The translations under genes and the position numbers were made by a program. Positions 1-10,239 of a stretch of DNA of 64,000 bases are shown here, piece after piece. Position 1 is the stretch's first letter. The number at the start of each line of letters is the position of its first letter. Below the pieces are notes generated by a model that ran no database searches, was not told where the DNA came from, and saw nothing but the letters and a program-made list of their open reading frames with translations. Source of the DNA: Neurospora crassa OR74A (Eukaryota; Ascomycota; Sordariomycetes; Sordariales; Sordariaceae); NCBI RefSeq assembly GCF_000182925.2, contig NC_026503.1, forward strand, positions 3,286,001 through 3,350,000. Reading direction: 5' to 3'.

Positions 1-629
1 CCTACTATCTCCCACACGACGTTCTGTGCAAGACCCATGAGCTCTACGATCTCTTCACATTGCGTCTCAAATCCTTGCCCCTCGCCAGTTTCGAGCTCTT
101 TCTCTCCCTCGATCACACCGACTTTGCCCTCCCACGCTTCATCTACGTCTCACTCCTACGCTACGTGGCTCAGTCGTTCATTCCTCGCAACGCTCCGCAG
201 CCTGAAGACGTCGACCCGGAGGCCGAAGCCGACCACGCCATCAGCCAGACAATACTTAGAGAGTGTTTTCTGCCGTTTCCGGCCAAGACAGTCACCGTGG
301 AGGATAATGCCAAGTTTAGCCTGGTGCTGGAGAGCATGGCCTGGTGTCTGTTTCAGTCCGGGAGTGTTGATTATTCTGATGAGCTGAAGTGGGCGGTGGA
401 GAAGGGGATTGAGGAACGGGAGAAGAAGATCAAGAAGGCGGGTGGGAGAGGTGGAGGAGGAGCAGCGATGACGGCTGCGGAGAAGATGGGGAGGCAGGTA
501 TTGGAGAGGAGTGCGGCGTCATTGAGGACATTTGTCGACGCAGTTGAGGCTATGAGTTTAGCGGAGGATAGGGTAATGGGTACTGGGGATGAGATGGATG
601 AGGATTCTGTCCTGGCGGGAAGCCCTTAG
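1..629 (+). CDS. 3' end of an unrecognised protein-coding gene (5' partial)
   Basis: An open frame runs in from the left edge (first whole codon at position 3) and ends at TAG 627-629, giving 208 visible residues. The visible part begins YYLPHDVLCKTHELYDLF and looks helical. It is followed by a charged stretch (EEREKKIKKAGGRGGGG) and an acidic tail (TGDEMDEDSVLAG). The amphipathic composition and the lack of stops support real coding, and no ATG is needed because the gene starts outside the window. I do not recognise a family. The low-complexity tail suggests a cytosolic or nuclear protein. No splice signal is needed inside the visible part. Confidence 0.7.
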   Translation, partial: YYLPHDVLCKTHELYDLFTLRLKSLPLASFELFLSLDHTDFALPRFIYVSLLRYVAQSFIPRNAPQPEDVDPEAEADHAISQTILRECFLPFPAKTVTVEDNAKFSLVLESMAWCLFQSGSVDYSDELKWAVEKGIEEREKKIKKAGGRGGGGAAMTAAEKMGRQVLERSAASLRTFVDAVEAMSLAEDRVMGTGDEMDEDSVLAGSP

Positions 630-1395
630 AAGTGGCGAGTCCCTTAAGTGACAATGGGTCTGCTGGTTTCTGGGGTTTGGCCTGTTTTGGAGCTGGTGTT
701 TGGCGGCGTTCTACTGCACGGCAAAAATGGTTTAGCGCTTGATAATGGGGTTTTTGGCGGTTACATATGATTTGTTCACACATTTTGTTATATGATACCC
801 CCTCAGCTTAGTACTGGAAGTGTGTGTTTTGTTGCAAGCGTACAAGATTAATATGTAAGAAGATTTCCAGTCCATGCCAGACGAGTGGTTATATTGCCTT
901 TGGCTACTGTTGCTATCTACATCGGAATCCCATCATTGAATCCATGACGGGTCAAGGGTTAGGGTTCATAAACCCCTGATATCCGTACCCCACTGAAACG
1001 TAACCGCTGTGGAACTCGACGGCCACGACCTGTGACAGCTCAACCACCTTGACAACCTCCGTCTGGGGATAGCTTCAGATCTCCCAAACCACCACCACAG
1101 GCGAACAGATCCAACATCTACAGACTTGGGGGACCGTACCACAAGCTGCCACTACCACGTATTCATATAATACTTAATATCTTTCTCTAATGGCGCTTAT
1201 CACATAGTCCTCCTTCCCCTTCAATCGCAAGCTCGAACCACCTGTTCCCGTCGTCCCCCATTCGAAGTTCGAACGATCAGATTTGACCGCCCGCGCATTC
1301 GCCCATTCCCATAACTAAGACGCGCAATTTCACCCCCTCTCCCAGTAAACCAACTACAACATCGCGACGGTACAACAACAACCATCACCACCACA
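630..1395. other. Intergenic: 3' flank of the left gene and leader of COG1
   Basis: I see no coding frame, RNA gene or repeat. The last 60 bases before the COG1 ATG are rich in CAAC/CACCAC, as is usual for leaders in this group of fungi. Confidence 0.6.
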
Positions 1396-4215
1396 ATGGC
1401 GAACCATCCAATCCCCGACCTCTCCACCCTTCTCTCCTCCGCCCAAATCTTCTCTTCCAACTACCCCCTCCCCCACATCCGCGCCATCCACAAGGCCCTC
1501 CATGCCGAGATCGACGACAAGCAGTCGCGCCTGCGCACCCAGGTCGGCGGCTCCTACCGCGAGCTGCTGGGCACGGCCGACACGATTGTGCAGATGCGGG
1601 GCGACATGGAATCCGTGCAGGCGACATTGGGGCGCATGGGTGGAAGGTGCGGCAGGCAGGTGGTGAAGGAGAAGATGGATGGACTCAAGAAGTGGGATGA
1701 GAGCGAGGATATGCACAACACGAGCAGAAGGGAGGCGGCGAGGGTCAAGATTCTGGAGGGGTGTGTGTTGGCTGTCCAGAAGTTGTTGAGACGGGAGGAG
1801 AAGGTCGCGGGGAGGGATACTAGAAAGATGAGAGGAGGGAAAGTGGAAGAAAAGGAGGCAGTAATGTCCAAAGGGGATAAATTGCTTGTTGCGGCCAAGG
1901 TCTGCGTGCTTGGAAGACTGCTGGTCAAGACTTTTGAGCGGGAGGGCATTCATACCGAAGCGTCGAGGACGGCGGTCCAGTCGGCTGATAGATCGTTGAC
2001 TGTCCTTCGCGACAGACTCCTCCGGTGCATCGATAGCGTGCTGGTGAGCGTCAACGAGAAACTCACGCCGCGCAGCGATCTCCTCAAGGCGTTGAGCGCG
2101 TATGGTCTGCATACCAGCTCTGGAGCGCGGGACACTCTTCGCCACTTTCTCGAGGTCAGGGGGAGTGCACTGTCGCTGTCCATCAACAACAACAACAACA
2201 ACAACTGGGAGGGACAGCAGTCAGCGGCAGTTCGAACACCCAAAGACATCCTCAGACGGCTCAGCCTCTACGCCAAAACATTGCAAGACGTGCAAGCCCT
2301 CACACCCAACAAGCTCGCGGACGCGCTTAACGGGCTTAAGAAGAAGGCGCTCCTGGCAGATGACGCCCTCCGCGCCATCGAGGGTCTCCGGCTGGATATT
2401 TACTCGCGCTGGTGCGGCGACGAAATCCGGTACTACACGCCCTTCATCCGGCACGACGATCTGCAGGCCGAAAGCGTCAACGGCCTGCTGTCTGAATGGG
2501 CCCCCGTGCACCGCGACGTTTTTATTGATGACCTCGACAAGACCGTCAAGTCCATGAGCGAATTCAAAGCCATCGTCGACTTGCGCACCTCCGTCCTCCG
2601 CCTCTGGATCGCCGAGAGCTCGCGTGTCCGGTACGATTTTTTCGCCTCCAAAGACGACAACGATGACAGCTCGTCGGAAGGCATCCCCATCAGCACCTCC
2701 ATGTTCAGCCAAATCCGCTCCACCATCAACAACCACCTGCTCTCCGTGATCGACACCAAAGTGCACAAGCTCCGCCTCGTCGGCTCCGAAGCCTCGGCCG
2801 CTCTGGCCGCCTGGCGCGAGGGCACCACGGACGCGCACCTCTCCCTCTGGGACCCATCTGCCTTTTCAGGTATCGACCTCACCATCCCCTCCGGTGGCCC
2901 CTCTGGTGGTCCCTCTGGCAGCGGCGGCGGTGGTGCCGCCCAGCAATTCGCCTCCGAAGTGATCTCCCGTCTCTACGGACGCAACGACGCCGTCTCCAAA
3001 GCCGTAGCCTCTTACAAGTCCTGGTTCCACGTGATCGACGACGTCGGGTCCGTAGTCGACCAGCTGCGTCGCCAGCGGTGGGAGAACGACCTCGAGGACG
3101 AAGAAGATGAAGAAGGAGGAGGAGGCGACATGATGATGATGATGGTCGTCGAAGACGAAGAGACGATCGAGCAGCGCCACCAACTTTTGTCTCGTGAAGA
3201 CCCGGAACGACTCACTACCCACCTTAGCGCGTCCCTCGTGAAAGCGTTTGCCGCCCTGGATGAGCACTTGACGGACCTGTGGACCCAGCAGAGGGACGGT
3301 CCGAATAACGGGCAGATAGCCATGTACCTCCTTCGTCTGCTGCGGGACATTCGTAGTCGTTTACCTGATCAACCTCAGATTCCGACGGGCGCAGTGGCGG
3401 CGGCGCAGGAAAAGGAGGAGGACAGCAGTATCAAAGCTTTTGGCCTGCCCACCATTCCTTCGTTGCATACCTCCCTTGCTCGCACGGTTTTGGTCAGCCC
3501 CGTCGATGAGTTTGTTACAGTCGCTTTGGCTCGGAAGACGGTGGTCGGGAGAGGGTTGTGGGAGGGAAGCCCCGAACTGCCGACCTCCCCCTCGCCGGGC
3601 ATGTTCCGGTTCCTGCGCAGCCTGTCGGCGGCGATGGCGGAGGCGGGAGCGGACCTGTGGAGCCCGGCGGCGGTGAGGGAACTCAAGAAGGAAGTGAGGC
3701 AGGAGGTGTGTAAGGTTTGGTTGGAGGCTGCTAGGGGGGTTCTAGAGGAAGCAGAGCGGCAGGAGCGGGAAAGTGGTGAGAAGGAGACTAGTAAAGAAGA
3801 GGGGGATGAGAAGAAGGACGATGAGATTAAGAAAGAGGGCGAAAATGGCGGGGAAGAAGGGGAAAAAGAAGACAAGGTGAAAGAAGAGACCGACGAGGAG
3901 GCCAAGAAGACACAAGCAGAAGAAGCCTTGGTCGCCAAAGCAGAGGCCGAGGAGAAGCTCCAAAAACAACAACAAGAAGAAGAAGAAGCCGAAAAAGCCA
4001 ATCAACAACGCCGCCGCGACCTCTTTGTCCAATGGCTCTTCGACATCATCTACCTCGGCATCTTCCTCGACGGCAGCAAAGGCGACTTCAACGCCATTGC
4101 CAATACCGTCTTCCAGCACTCTGGTCTGGATCCAGGGGCCAAGGGAAGACTGGTCAAGGCGGCGCAGGAGTACTACAAGAGGACTCAGTTGTTGTTTGGC
4201 TTGTTGACATCGTAG
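1396..4215 (+). CDS. COG1: Conserved oligomeric Golgi complex subunit 1 (COG1)
   Basis: COG1 belongs to lobe A of the eight-subunit COG tether, which captures retrograde vesicles at the Golgi. This is a single exon of 939 residues, close to the size of animal COG1 and much larger than the yeast protein. The family signature lies at the N-terminus: residues about 45-100 hold QSRLRTQVGGSYRELLGTAD followed by a DMESVQ helix, the Vps51/COG1 N-terminal coiled coil. The middle carries low-complexity inserts: an asparagine run near residue 260, a GGPSGGPSGSGGGG run near 500, and an acidic run with five methionines near 580. A strongly K/E-rich segment (about 770-870) precedes a C-terminal helical block (LFVQWLFDIIYLGIFLDG). 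The ATG at 1396 is the first in frame and follows a CAACAACAACCATCACC leader. It converges with the gene at 4505-8437, with 289 bases between the stops. Confidence 0.9.
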   Translation: MANHPIPDLSTLLSSAQIFSSNYPLPHIRAIHKALHAEIDDKQSRLRTQVGGSYRELLGTADTIVQMRGDMESVQATLGRMGGRCGRQVVKEKMDGLKKWDESEDMHNTSRREAARVKILEGCVLAVQKLLRREEKVAGRDTRKMRGGKVEEKEAVMSKGDKLLVAAKVCVLGRLLVKTFEREGIHTEASRTAVQSADRSLTVLRDRLLRCIDSVLVSVNEKLTPRSDLLKALSAYGLHTSSGARDTLRHFLEVRGSALSLSINNNNNNNWEGQQSAAVRTPKDILRRLSLYAKTLQDVQALTPNKLADALNGLKKKALLADDALRAIEGLRLDIYSRWCGDEIRYYTPFIRHDDLQAESVNGLLSEWAPVHRDVFIDDLDKTVKSMSEFKAIVDLRTSVLRLWIAESSRVRYDFFASKDDNDDSSSEGIPISTSMFSQIRSTINNHLLSVIDTKVHKLRLVGSEASAALAAWREGTTDAHLSLWDPSAFSGIDLTIPSGGPSGGPSGSGGGGAAQQFASEVISRLYGRNDAVSKAVASYKSWFHVIDDVGSVVDQLRRQRWENDLEDEEDEEGGGGDMMMMMVVEDEETIEQRHQLLSREDPERLTTHLSASLVKAFAALDEHLTDLWTQQRDGPNNGQIAMYLLRLLRDIRSRLPDQPQIPTGAVAAAQEKEEDSSIKAFGLPTIPSLHTSLARTVLVSPVDEFVTVALARKTVVGRGLWEGSPELPTSPSPGMFRFLRSLSAAMAEAGADLWSPAAVRELKKEVRQEVCKVWLEAARGVLEEAERQERESGEKETSKEEGDEKKDDEIKKEGENGGEEGEKEDKVKEETDEEAKKTQAEEALVAKAEAEEKLQKQQQEEEEAEKANQQRRRDLFVQWLFDIIYLGIFLDGSKGDFNAIANTVFQHSGLDPGAKGRLVKAAQEYYKRTQLLFGLLTS

Positions 4216-4504
4216 CCTTCCTTCCTTCCTTCATGTGCCATACAGAGTACAATTACAATAATACCAATTAGTTTTGCTACATTCATCAATACTCGTGTAC
4301 GTTGGGTATATGTATATAAGCCCGCTACTCTTGTCCCTTGCGCCCGCCAAAACTCCGACTCCGATTCCAACTTTTTGTCTCTGAGGGGGTATCTATCACC
4401 TTTCCGAACATCCAATGATGCGAAGGAGACCAAGGACTTGTTGATATACTCAAAACAATGAAACCTACCAGAGGTATCTCTTGTCCTCCTCTTCTACAAC
4501 GGGA

Positions 4505-7500
4505 CTACGACGAAGAAGCCCTCAACTCCTCCAAAGCCTTCCTCGCCATCTCCACGCTCTCAAATGCTTCCCCCTGCACCGCTACCCTTCTTCTTCTTCC
4601 TAGTCCCCTTGCCATCACCCATCTCTTTTGTGCTCGTTTTTGTTCCATCGTATTATCCTTCCTCTCCTTCTCGTTCTTCACACCATTACTCACCACCCCA
4701 TCCACGACCGGAGTTCCATTGGTCGCCTTCCCGTTCGTTATAGCCTGCTTATTACTATTACTGTTCTTCATCGTCTTCTGCTTCCTCCCCTTATCCCCCC
4801 TCTCAACCTCCTGCAACTCGTCCCACAACTCCCTCAAAATCTTCCACCCCTCCACCACCTCCTCCATCCTCCTTCTTCTCTCTTCGGGGCTGACGGCTTC
4901 CAGCTCTCTTGCTCCCTGCACGATCCTCGCCTTCCTGATGTATTTGGCCGGTCCCCGACCTCTCTGAGCTTGTTTGACTACTCCCTTGAGTGTATACCCG
5001 ATCGGGCCGATAATTGCCGAGATGTCCTTCAGCACGAACCCAGTTAGTCCCATGCCCACACCTTTGACGAGACCGACCATTCGTCCCGCGGGAGCTGGTT
5101 TGGTCGACCCTGCTCCCGCATCGTTGTTGTCGTTGGCGGTGCTGCCTCCTTGTGACCCTGTTCCTGTTCCTGTTCCTGGTCGTGAAGCAGAACCAGAGGG
5201 TTTGCTGCTGATACCACCTTCTTTGAACCCACGGTACGGCAACCGCACAAGACCCGTCCAGCCATCGTAGATCCCAAACACAAACTCGTGGCCTGCGGCT
5301 TTCAGACCGGATTTGATCCCCGTCACGCGCGTGGGGCGGCGGACGGTGTCGTCCCCGTACAGACGGGGCGCGTTGTGGAAGCCCTGGGCGAGAGCAATGG
5401 AGAGGTCGACGGGGGCGCGGGCGATGGCCGAGGCGGACTTGATGGCGCCTTGGCCGATCTCGTGGACGATCTCCTCGGCGACCTCGGCCGGGTCGGTGGT
5501 CGATTCGCCGCCGTTGGTGGTGGTTGTCATGGTGGTTAGGTTGGTGTCGGTGCGGTGGTCGGTTGCAGGGCGGATGGGTGCGTGGAGGGGGGATGAAGAG
5601 GGGGAGGGGGGTGGGGAGTCGAAGCGGGAACGCGTGTTGTGGATGGCGTTGGTGGTTGTTGTGGTGATGTTGGGGAGGGATTGGCCTGAATCGGGGGTGG
5701 TCTCGTTGGAGTTGTTGTCGACAGCGGTGGCATCATCTGGTTTGGAGTCGCTTGATCGACCGGAAAATCGGGCGTCTGACTTGTTATCATCGGCGGCGGC
5801 GGCGGCGGCGGCGGCGTGATCTTTGGTTTCGACTTTTTGGATGGTTCCGTTTTGCTGCTCAGACGGCTTCTTCACCTTCTCGCCATTGACTGCTGAGTTG
5901 CCCTTCTCCTTGGCCTTCCCCTTCCCCTCCAATCTAGCCTCTCGGGCCTTCAACTTCTTCTCCCGCCTTTCCCTCTTCTCTTGCTTCTTGACCTTCCTCT
6001 GTTTGGCCTTCTTGCCCAGCCTGATTGGCACTCCACCAATTCCCGAAAACACATCGCCTACCGTCGAGACAACCGTGCCAGCCACGCCCGTCACCGGCTC
6101 ACCAGGTCCTTCAAAGTCATTCCACTCGACATGACGCAGCAGCCTCAAGTTCTTCCACGAGGTGAGTCTCTTCTCGACCGCGAGGTCCGCAGCCATGGCA
6201 CTCAGCTTCAAACCTGTCGGGCTCCCCTTGACTTGCCAGACTGCCACCTTATCTCTCAGAATTGAGCACCGCATCGACCGGTCACCATGGAGCATCAAGC
6301 CCTTGTGGAACGCCTTGCAAGCATTCTCGGCACCATCGCCTTCCTCACTGATCCGATGAGCAATCTCCTCCACGGCTTTCACAGCCTCGTCGGTGAGACA
6401 GTACTTGATTCCGTCGGCGAGTTTCTCCGCCGTCAGACTCTTGTACGGCACAGGCTCCGGGCCAGCCTTGGAGTTACTCACCATGGCACCCCAGAAATGC
6501 TGGTCGCCAAAGAAGGGCACAATCATGGTCGGCTTGCCACACTTGAGCGCAATAGCAGTGGTGCCTGCACCACCGTGAATCACGCAAGCGCGCACCCGGG
6601 GAAAGAGCCAGTCGTGCGGTGTGTTGTCGAGCATGTAGATGTTCTCGGGAACGTCGAGACTGTCGCCACCAAGACCACCCCAGCCTTTGGAGACGAGGGC
6701 GCGCACACCGGCTAGCTTGACGGCATCGAAGATCATCTGCGTGAACCTGTCTGCGTCGTCAACGACGATGGATCCGAACCCGATATAAACAGGGGCCTCG
6801 CCTGCTTCGAGGAATTTAACAAGGTCATCGGGAGGCTGGAAGGTGGAAGCCAGCTCGAGGAAGACAAAGCCGGATACGTCAATCTCATCGCCCCAGTCCT
6901 CGGGCTTGGCGACAATACCGGGACTCCAGAGGTAGCTGAATGGGACGTGCAGACGGTAGGTAGCACCGGGGGCCCAGAGGGTAGAAACGGGATCGAGACC
7001 GAGTGTCTTGACGCGGAAATCATTAACCAAATCGCCGAGACCTTGCCAAACCATCATCTCTACTAGAGGATAGGAGATCCAGTTCGTATAGCCAGGGTCG
7101 ACATTGGACTTTTTGATGCTGGCGAGTGGATGGGGAAACGCTTGGGTGGGGGTGTATGGGAAGGTAAACATCAAATGGACGGGAATACCCAGCGCCTCGG
7201 CGCAGTGGATATGGGCAAAGCTGGGAGGGTTGGCGATGATGGCATCGGCTACAAAGGGGTCCATGCGTCCCATCATTTTGAGGTTGTGAACATCCCGCTC
7301 GTCATCGGTGGCATTGATGCAAGCTCGCCAGAAACCTTGAAACATGCCCGCCATGGCGGCACGTCGCTTTCCAATGTCGCCAGCTTTTACTGATTCCAGA
7401 GTCGGGATCATGCCGGGATTCTTGACCATGAAGCTCATGAGCTCTGCTGGATCGCCGCCGACGGAAAAGAACTCGAGGCCGGAATCCTTCTCGACAAAGT

Positions 7501-8437
7501 CGCGAAAGGCAGGGTGTGTAGCGATACGCACGCGATGGCCGTACTGCTCTTTCAGAACCTTTCCAATCTTCAAGAAGGGTTGCGCATCGCCGCGGGAACC
7601 GATGACCATAATGACAATGTTTAGCTTTGGGCAGGAAATCTTGTCTGGACCGGCCGTAGTCGAGGCTGTGGAGAGTCGCGACACGACCGAAGACTTTCTG
7701 ATGTGCTCGGCGTTCTTGTTGGAATTTTCGCCCCTTGCTGGCATCACCTTCTTGGCTGCCATACCCAGGGCCTTTGCCAGATAACCCGTACTGCTCGTGT
7801 CGTTGACCGAGATGTTGAGGCGGCCGTCACGCTTGGAGACCCTGCCCTTTGTCCTGTAGTTTTCATTTCCAACATTGAATTTACCAAAGTGGCCGTGCCG
7901 TTCATGCTGTTTTTTGTCGGCTTGTTTCTTCCGAAAGAGGGGCTTCTTGTGTCCAGGGGCATGCTCTTCTTCATCCGATGAGGACTCGCTACTGGAATCC
8001 GAGTTGTCGCCAAAGGCGTGCAGTGCCCTGGGATCCCACAGAGATGTGTTGGTCCCGGCTCGCTTCATAGCCGGGACGGCAAAGGAGTCTTGTCTATTGG
8101 TTTGTGTCGGTGCCTCGGTCTGCCATTGTTTGTTCATGGGTCGCTTGATGGGTTCGGTATGGGTTTTTCGCAGTCCTGGCGATTCTGAGACTTTGTCTAT
8201 CGGGTTCGCTTGGTCTTGCTTTTTGTTCTGCGACGTGGGGGGAATGGCTGGGCAGAAGCTCGGTGACTGGGTTTCAGGGGGAACATGGGAAGGGTAAAGA
8301 AGGTTACCCTTGGCGTCGCGAATGACAGTGACTTGGGCGCCGGTCGGACTCGTGCTTGTTTCGAGCTTGACGGGAGCTGGATCGGAGGTATCTGAGGTTG
8401 TTGCAACCAGCGGTTGCGTTTCGAAAGCGGTAGCCAT
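4505..8437 (-). CDS. UDP-glucose:sterol glucosyltransferase-like protein (GT1/GT28 type) without GRAM/PH domains
   Basis: This is a single exon of 1310 residues. The glycosyltransferase occupies about residues 270-720. It starts with NIVIMVIGSRGDAQPF, the N-terminal motif of sterol 3-beta-glucosyltransferases, and has a C-terminal donor site with HGGAGTT (621-627) and PFFGDQHFWG (641-650). The likely reaction is glucose transfer from UDP-glucose to a sterol or other lipid. No GRAM or PH domain is visible in the 270-residue N-terminal part, which is low complexity with a Ser/Asp/Glu stretch. After a basic KE-rich region and an alanine run there is a second block (about 1040-1210) with repeated glycine-spaced hydrophobic helices such as GRMVGLVKGVGMGLTGFVL. 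This recalls the C-terminal region of VPS13-like lipid-transfer proteins (inference). The frame stays open to 8485, but the first true ATG is at 8437, giving MATAFETQPL. Confidence 0.87.
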   Translation of the reverse strand: MATAFETQPLVATTSDTSDPAPVKLETSTSPTGAQVTVIRDAKGNLLYPSHVPPETQSPSFCPAIPPTSQNKKQDQANPIDKVSESPGLRKTHTEPIKRPMNKQWQTEAPTQTNRQDSFAVPAMKRAGTNTSLWDPRALHAFGDNSDSSSESSSDEEEHAPGHKKPLFRKKQADKKQHERHGHFGKFNVGNENYRTKGRVSKRDGRLNISVNDTSSTGYLAKALGMAAKKVMPARGENSNKNAEHIRKSSVVSRLSTASTTAGPDKISCPKLNIVIMVIGSRGDAQPFLKIGKVLKEQYGHRVRIATHPAFRDFVEKDSGLEFFSVGGDPAELMSFMVKNPGMIPTLESVKAGDIGKRRAAMAGMFQGFWRACINATDDERDVHNLKMMGRMDPFVADAIIANPPSFAHIHCAEALGIPVHLMFTFPYTPTQAFPHPLASIKKSNVDPGYTNWISYPLVEMMVWQGLGDLVNDFRVKTLGLDPVSTLWAPGATYRLHVPFSYLWSPGIVAKPEDWGDEIDVSGFVFLELASTFQPPDDLVKFLEAGEAPVYIGFGSIVVDDADRFTQMIFDAVKLAGVRALVSKGWGGLGGDSLDVPENIYMLDNTPHDWLFPRVRACVIHGGAGTTAIALKCGKPTMIVPFFGDQHFWGAMVSNSKAGPEPVPYKSLTAEKLADGIKYCLTDEAVKAVEEIAHRISEEGDGAENACKAFHKGLMLHGDRSMRCSILRDKVAVWQVKGSPTGLKLSAMAADLAVEKRLTSWKNLRLLRHVEWNDFEGPGEPVTGVAGTVVSTVGDVFSGIGGVPIRLGKKAKQRKVKKQEKRERREKKLKAREARLEGKGKAKEKGNSAVNGEKVKKPSEQQNGTIQKVETKDHAAAAAAAADDNKSDARFSGRSSDSKPDDATAVDNNSNETTPDSGQSLPNITTTTTNAIHNTRSRFDSPPPSPSSSPLHAPIRPATDHRTDTNLTTMTTTTNGGESTTDPAEVAEEIVHEIGQGAIKSASAIARAPVDLSIALAQGFHNAPRLYGDDTVRRPTRVTGIKSGLKAAGHEFVFGIYDGWTGLVRLPYRGFKEGGISSKPSGSASRPGTGTGTGSQGGSTANDNNDAGAGSTKPAPAGRMVGLVKGVGMGLTGFVLKDISAIIGPIGYTLKGVVKQAQRGRGPAKYIRKARIVQGARELEAVSPEERRRRMEEVVEGWKILRELWDELQEVERGDKGRKQKTMKNSNSNKQAITNGKATNGTPVVDGVVSNGVKNEKERKDNTMEQKRAQKRWVMARGLGRRRRVAVQGEAFESVEMARKALEELRASSS

Positions 8438-9638
8438 CTTGTTGCGATGCTTGGAGGGCTTGGGCCCGAGGGTATCGCTCTTCAAGGAAGATGCTCGTTA
8501 TGATGGTCGCGGTGCTTGGACCTAGGGCGCGTCTTGCTGTGGGAGGATTGATGTTTTATGACGAGTTAATGGTACCACCAGCGACTGTGACGCATGAAAG
8601 AAGACGCTTTACGTCAAGTGCACCTGCTGCGTTGTTGGGCTGGTTAGGTAACGGGTTAATGGCGACGGAACATGTTCCTCCCCAGATGGATTGCCAACTG
8701 TAGTGGGAGACCTAGCTCTTGCTCTGGTGTTTAGTAACAAGGTAGTATGAATGATGGATTTGATCTTCTTCAAAAGGAGTGAGTGGCCGTTGGTTGGGTT
8801 CCTTGATCAGCGACGGGCGGAAAGTGGTTCGTGTCACTGCCGAGTCTGCTCACGCGCCGGGGAGGTCCAATGTTACTCGAATGCAAGGGTAGCCGCAATC
8901 TATAATTCCTGTTTTCTCTGTACACGTCCCGTCATGGGCACTGCAGGTGAAAGAAGAGGCAACAACGGCCAGACTTCTGGGCAATGACATCATCTTGAGC
9001 TGCTTGGCCTTCAATAGCTTCAGGCTTGGCATTCCGTCTTTCCAGGGGTTGGCATCTGTTAAGCAAGGGCACATGTCCCAGGCACATTGGGACATCGGAT
9101 GCGACTCTCGGGCAGTCATGAATCTGCCCGACCCGGTGTGTTGGAGATGTCACGATTCAACGTGCAAGATGGAGGCAGCGCGATACTTATCGTCGTTGTT
9201 CTGGACTGAAATCTATCTTGTTGCACACCATCAGCCGCTGACCCTGTCGGTTCATCCCGAAAAACCACTAACACTAATACCCGGAGGATCCACCAGGCCC
9301 CATCTGGACGACGCAATCCGACCTCCAACAGGGCCAACCGCATTTGCATCGACTCGGAAAGACATGATCTACAAACTTGCCCACGCGACACAAGATCGAT
9401 CTTTAACGCATCTCAAAGACACCTGCGAGTCGTGCGACTTATTTTCTTCAAAAGTCAGAGTTGGCTCGAGTCTCGCCGAGCCTTACCGTTGGGGTGGAGG
9501 ATTCGTCTGCTTGCTACCTTGACTCTACCATACAAGAAATGTACACATTTACATTGTACATAGTCATACCAGTGCTGAGCAGCTCCAAGTTTTCTCTTAA
9601 GCACCAGTACAGCCAAGTGTTACCATCACAAGTCAAAT
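8438..9638. other. Intergenic between the glucosyltransferase and tRNA-Pro
   Basis: About 1.2 kb upstream of the glucosyltransferase start. Open frames here are short, overlap on both strands and resemble no protein I know. I see no repeat or RNA gene before the tRNA. Confidence 0.5.
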
Positions 9639-9728
9639 GGGCCGCTGGTCTAGTGGTATGATTCTCGCTTAGGGTTCAATCCTGAGCATTCTTGCGAGAG
9701 GTCCCGGGTTCAATCCCCGGGTGGCCCC
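9639..9728 (+). tRNA. tRNA-Pro (anticodon AGG) with an 18-nt intron
   Basis: The acceptor stem pairs GGGCCGC (9639-9645) with GTGGCCC (9721-9727), one G-U pair included, and a C discriminator follows at 9728. The D-arm region reads TGGTCTAGTGGTA (A box) and the T arm CCGGG-TTCAATC-CCCGG (B box). The anticodon AGG is at 9671-9673. The 18-base intron (9675-9692) sits at the canonical place, one base 3' of the anticodon, and carries a CCT that can pair with it, as usual for nuclear pre-tRNAs cut by the tRNA splicing endonuclease. The mature length is 72. A T7 run at 9732-9738 is a Pol III terminator. Confidence 0.95.
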
Positions 9729-10239
9729 ATCTTTTTTTCCTCCTTTTTGCGAGTCATTCCCTGAGTGAGGGAGGTAAAGTAAGCACAAGAAATAGACGTT
9801 GCTAAATACAACAGCCACTCGAGTATCACCAACCAAGTGTTCCATGTCCTTTTGTTTTTGTGTTGAATTCCATCTTTCATTCCTGCGGCTGCTCTATATA
9901 TGCAGCGAATATCCGGCGAGTATCCCTGGCTTCATGGGTATCTAAGCGTTTCCTCTGCTCTCTCTTGCCCTAACTGTTGTGATCTTTGTGCAAATACGAG
10001 ATCTACGCCTCCTCGCTGTGCTCAATTCCTCCCATGCTGCGAAAGAAGAAGCGAAGATAAAGGAGGAAAAATGACACCCGATACTCCGACCTCTCCTCGG
10101 TTCGACACCCCTGAACTCCGAAATTCTTTGCTCGATCGAACGCAACGCAATGCAAACGCAACCAATCATGCCCATGCCCAAGTGCCCGCTATTCCGCCTT
10201 GCGTGATCCCAACCGATGAAAATTCCAGCGCTCCACGCC
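9729..10239. other. Gap between tRNA-Pro and the zinc-cluster gene
   Basis: Apart from the tRNA terminator at the left end this is probably 3' untranslated sequence of the zinc-cluster gene, which ends at 10240. I see nothing else. Confidence 0.5.

Noticed and set aside
1354-2145. Long minus-strand frames opposite COG1 (and similar ones opposite other large genes, such as 3375-4001, 4458-4967 and 5313-5819)
   Set aside because: Shadows of a well-supported gene; low-complexity composition and no family resemblance.
8413-8485. Upstream non-ATG extension of the glucosyltransferase frame to 8485
   Set aside because: The extra 16 codons begin with TTG; the first true ATG is at 8437 and gives a sensible start.
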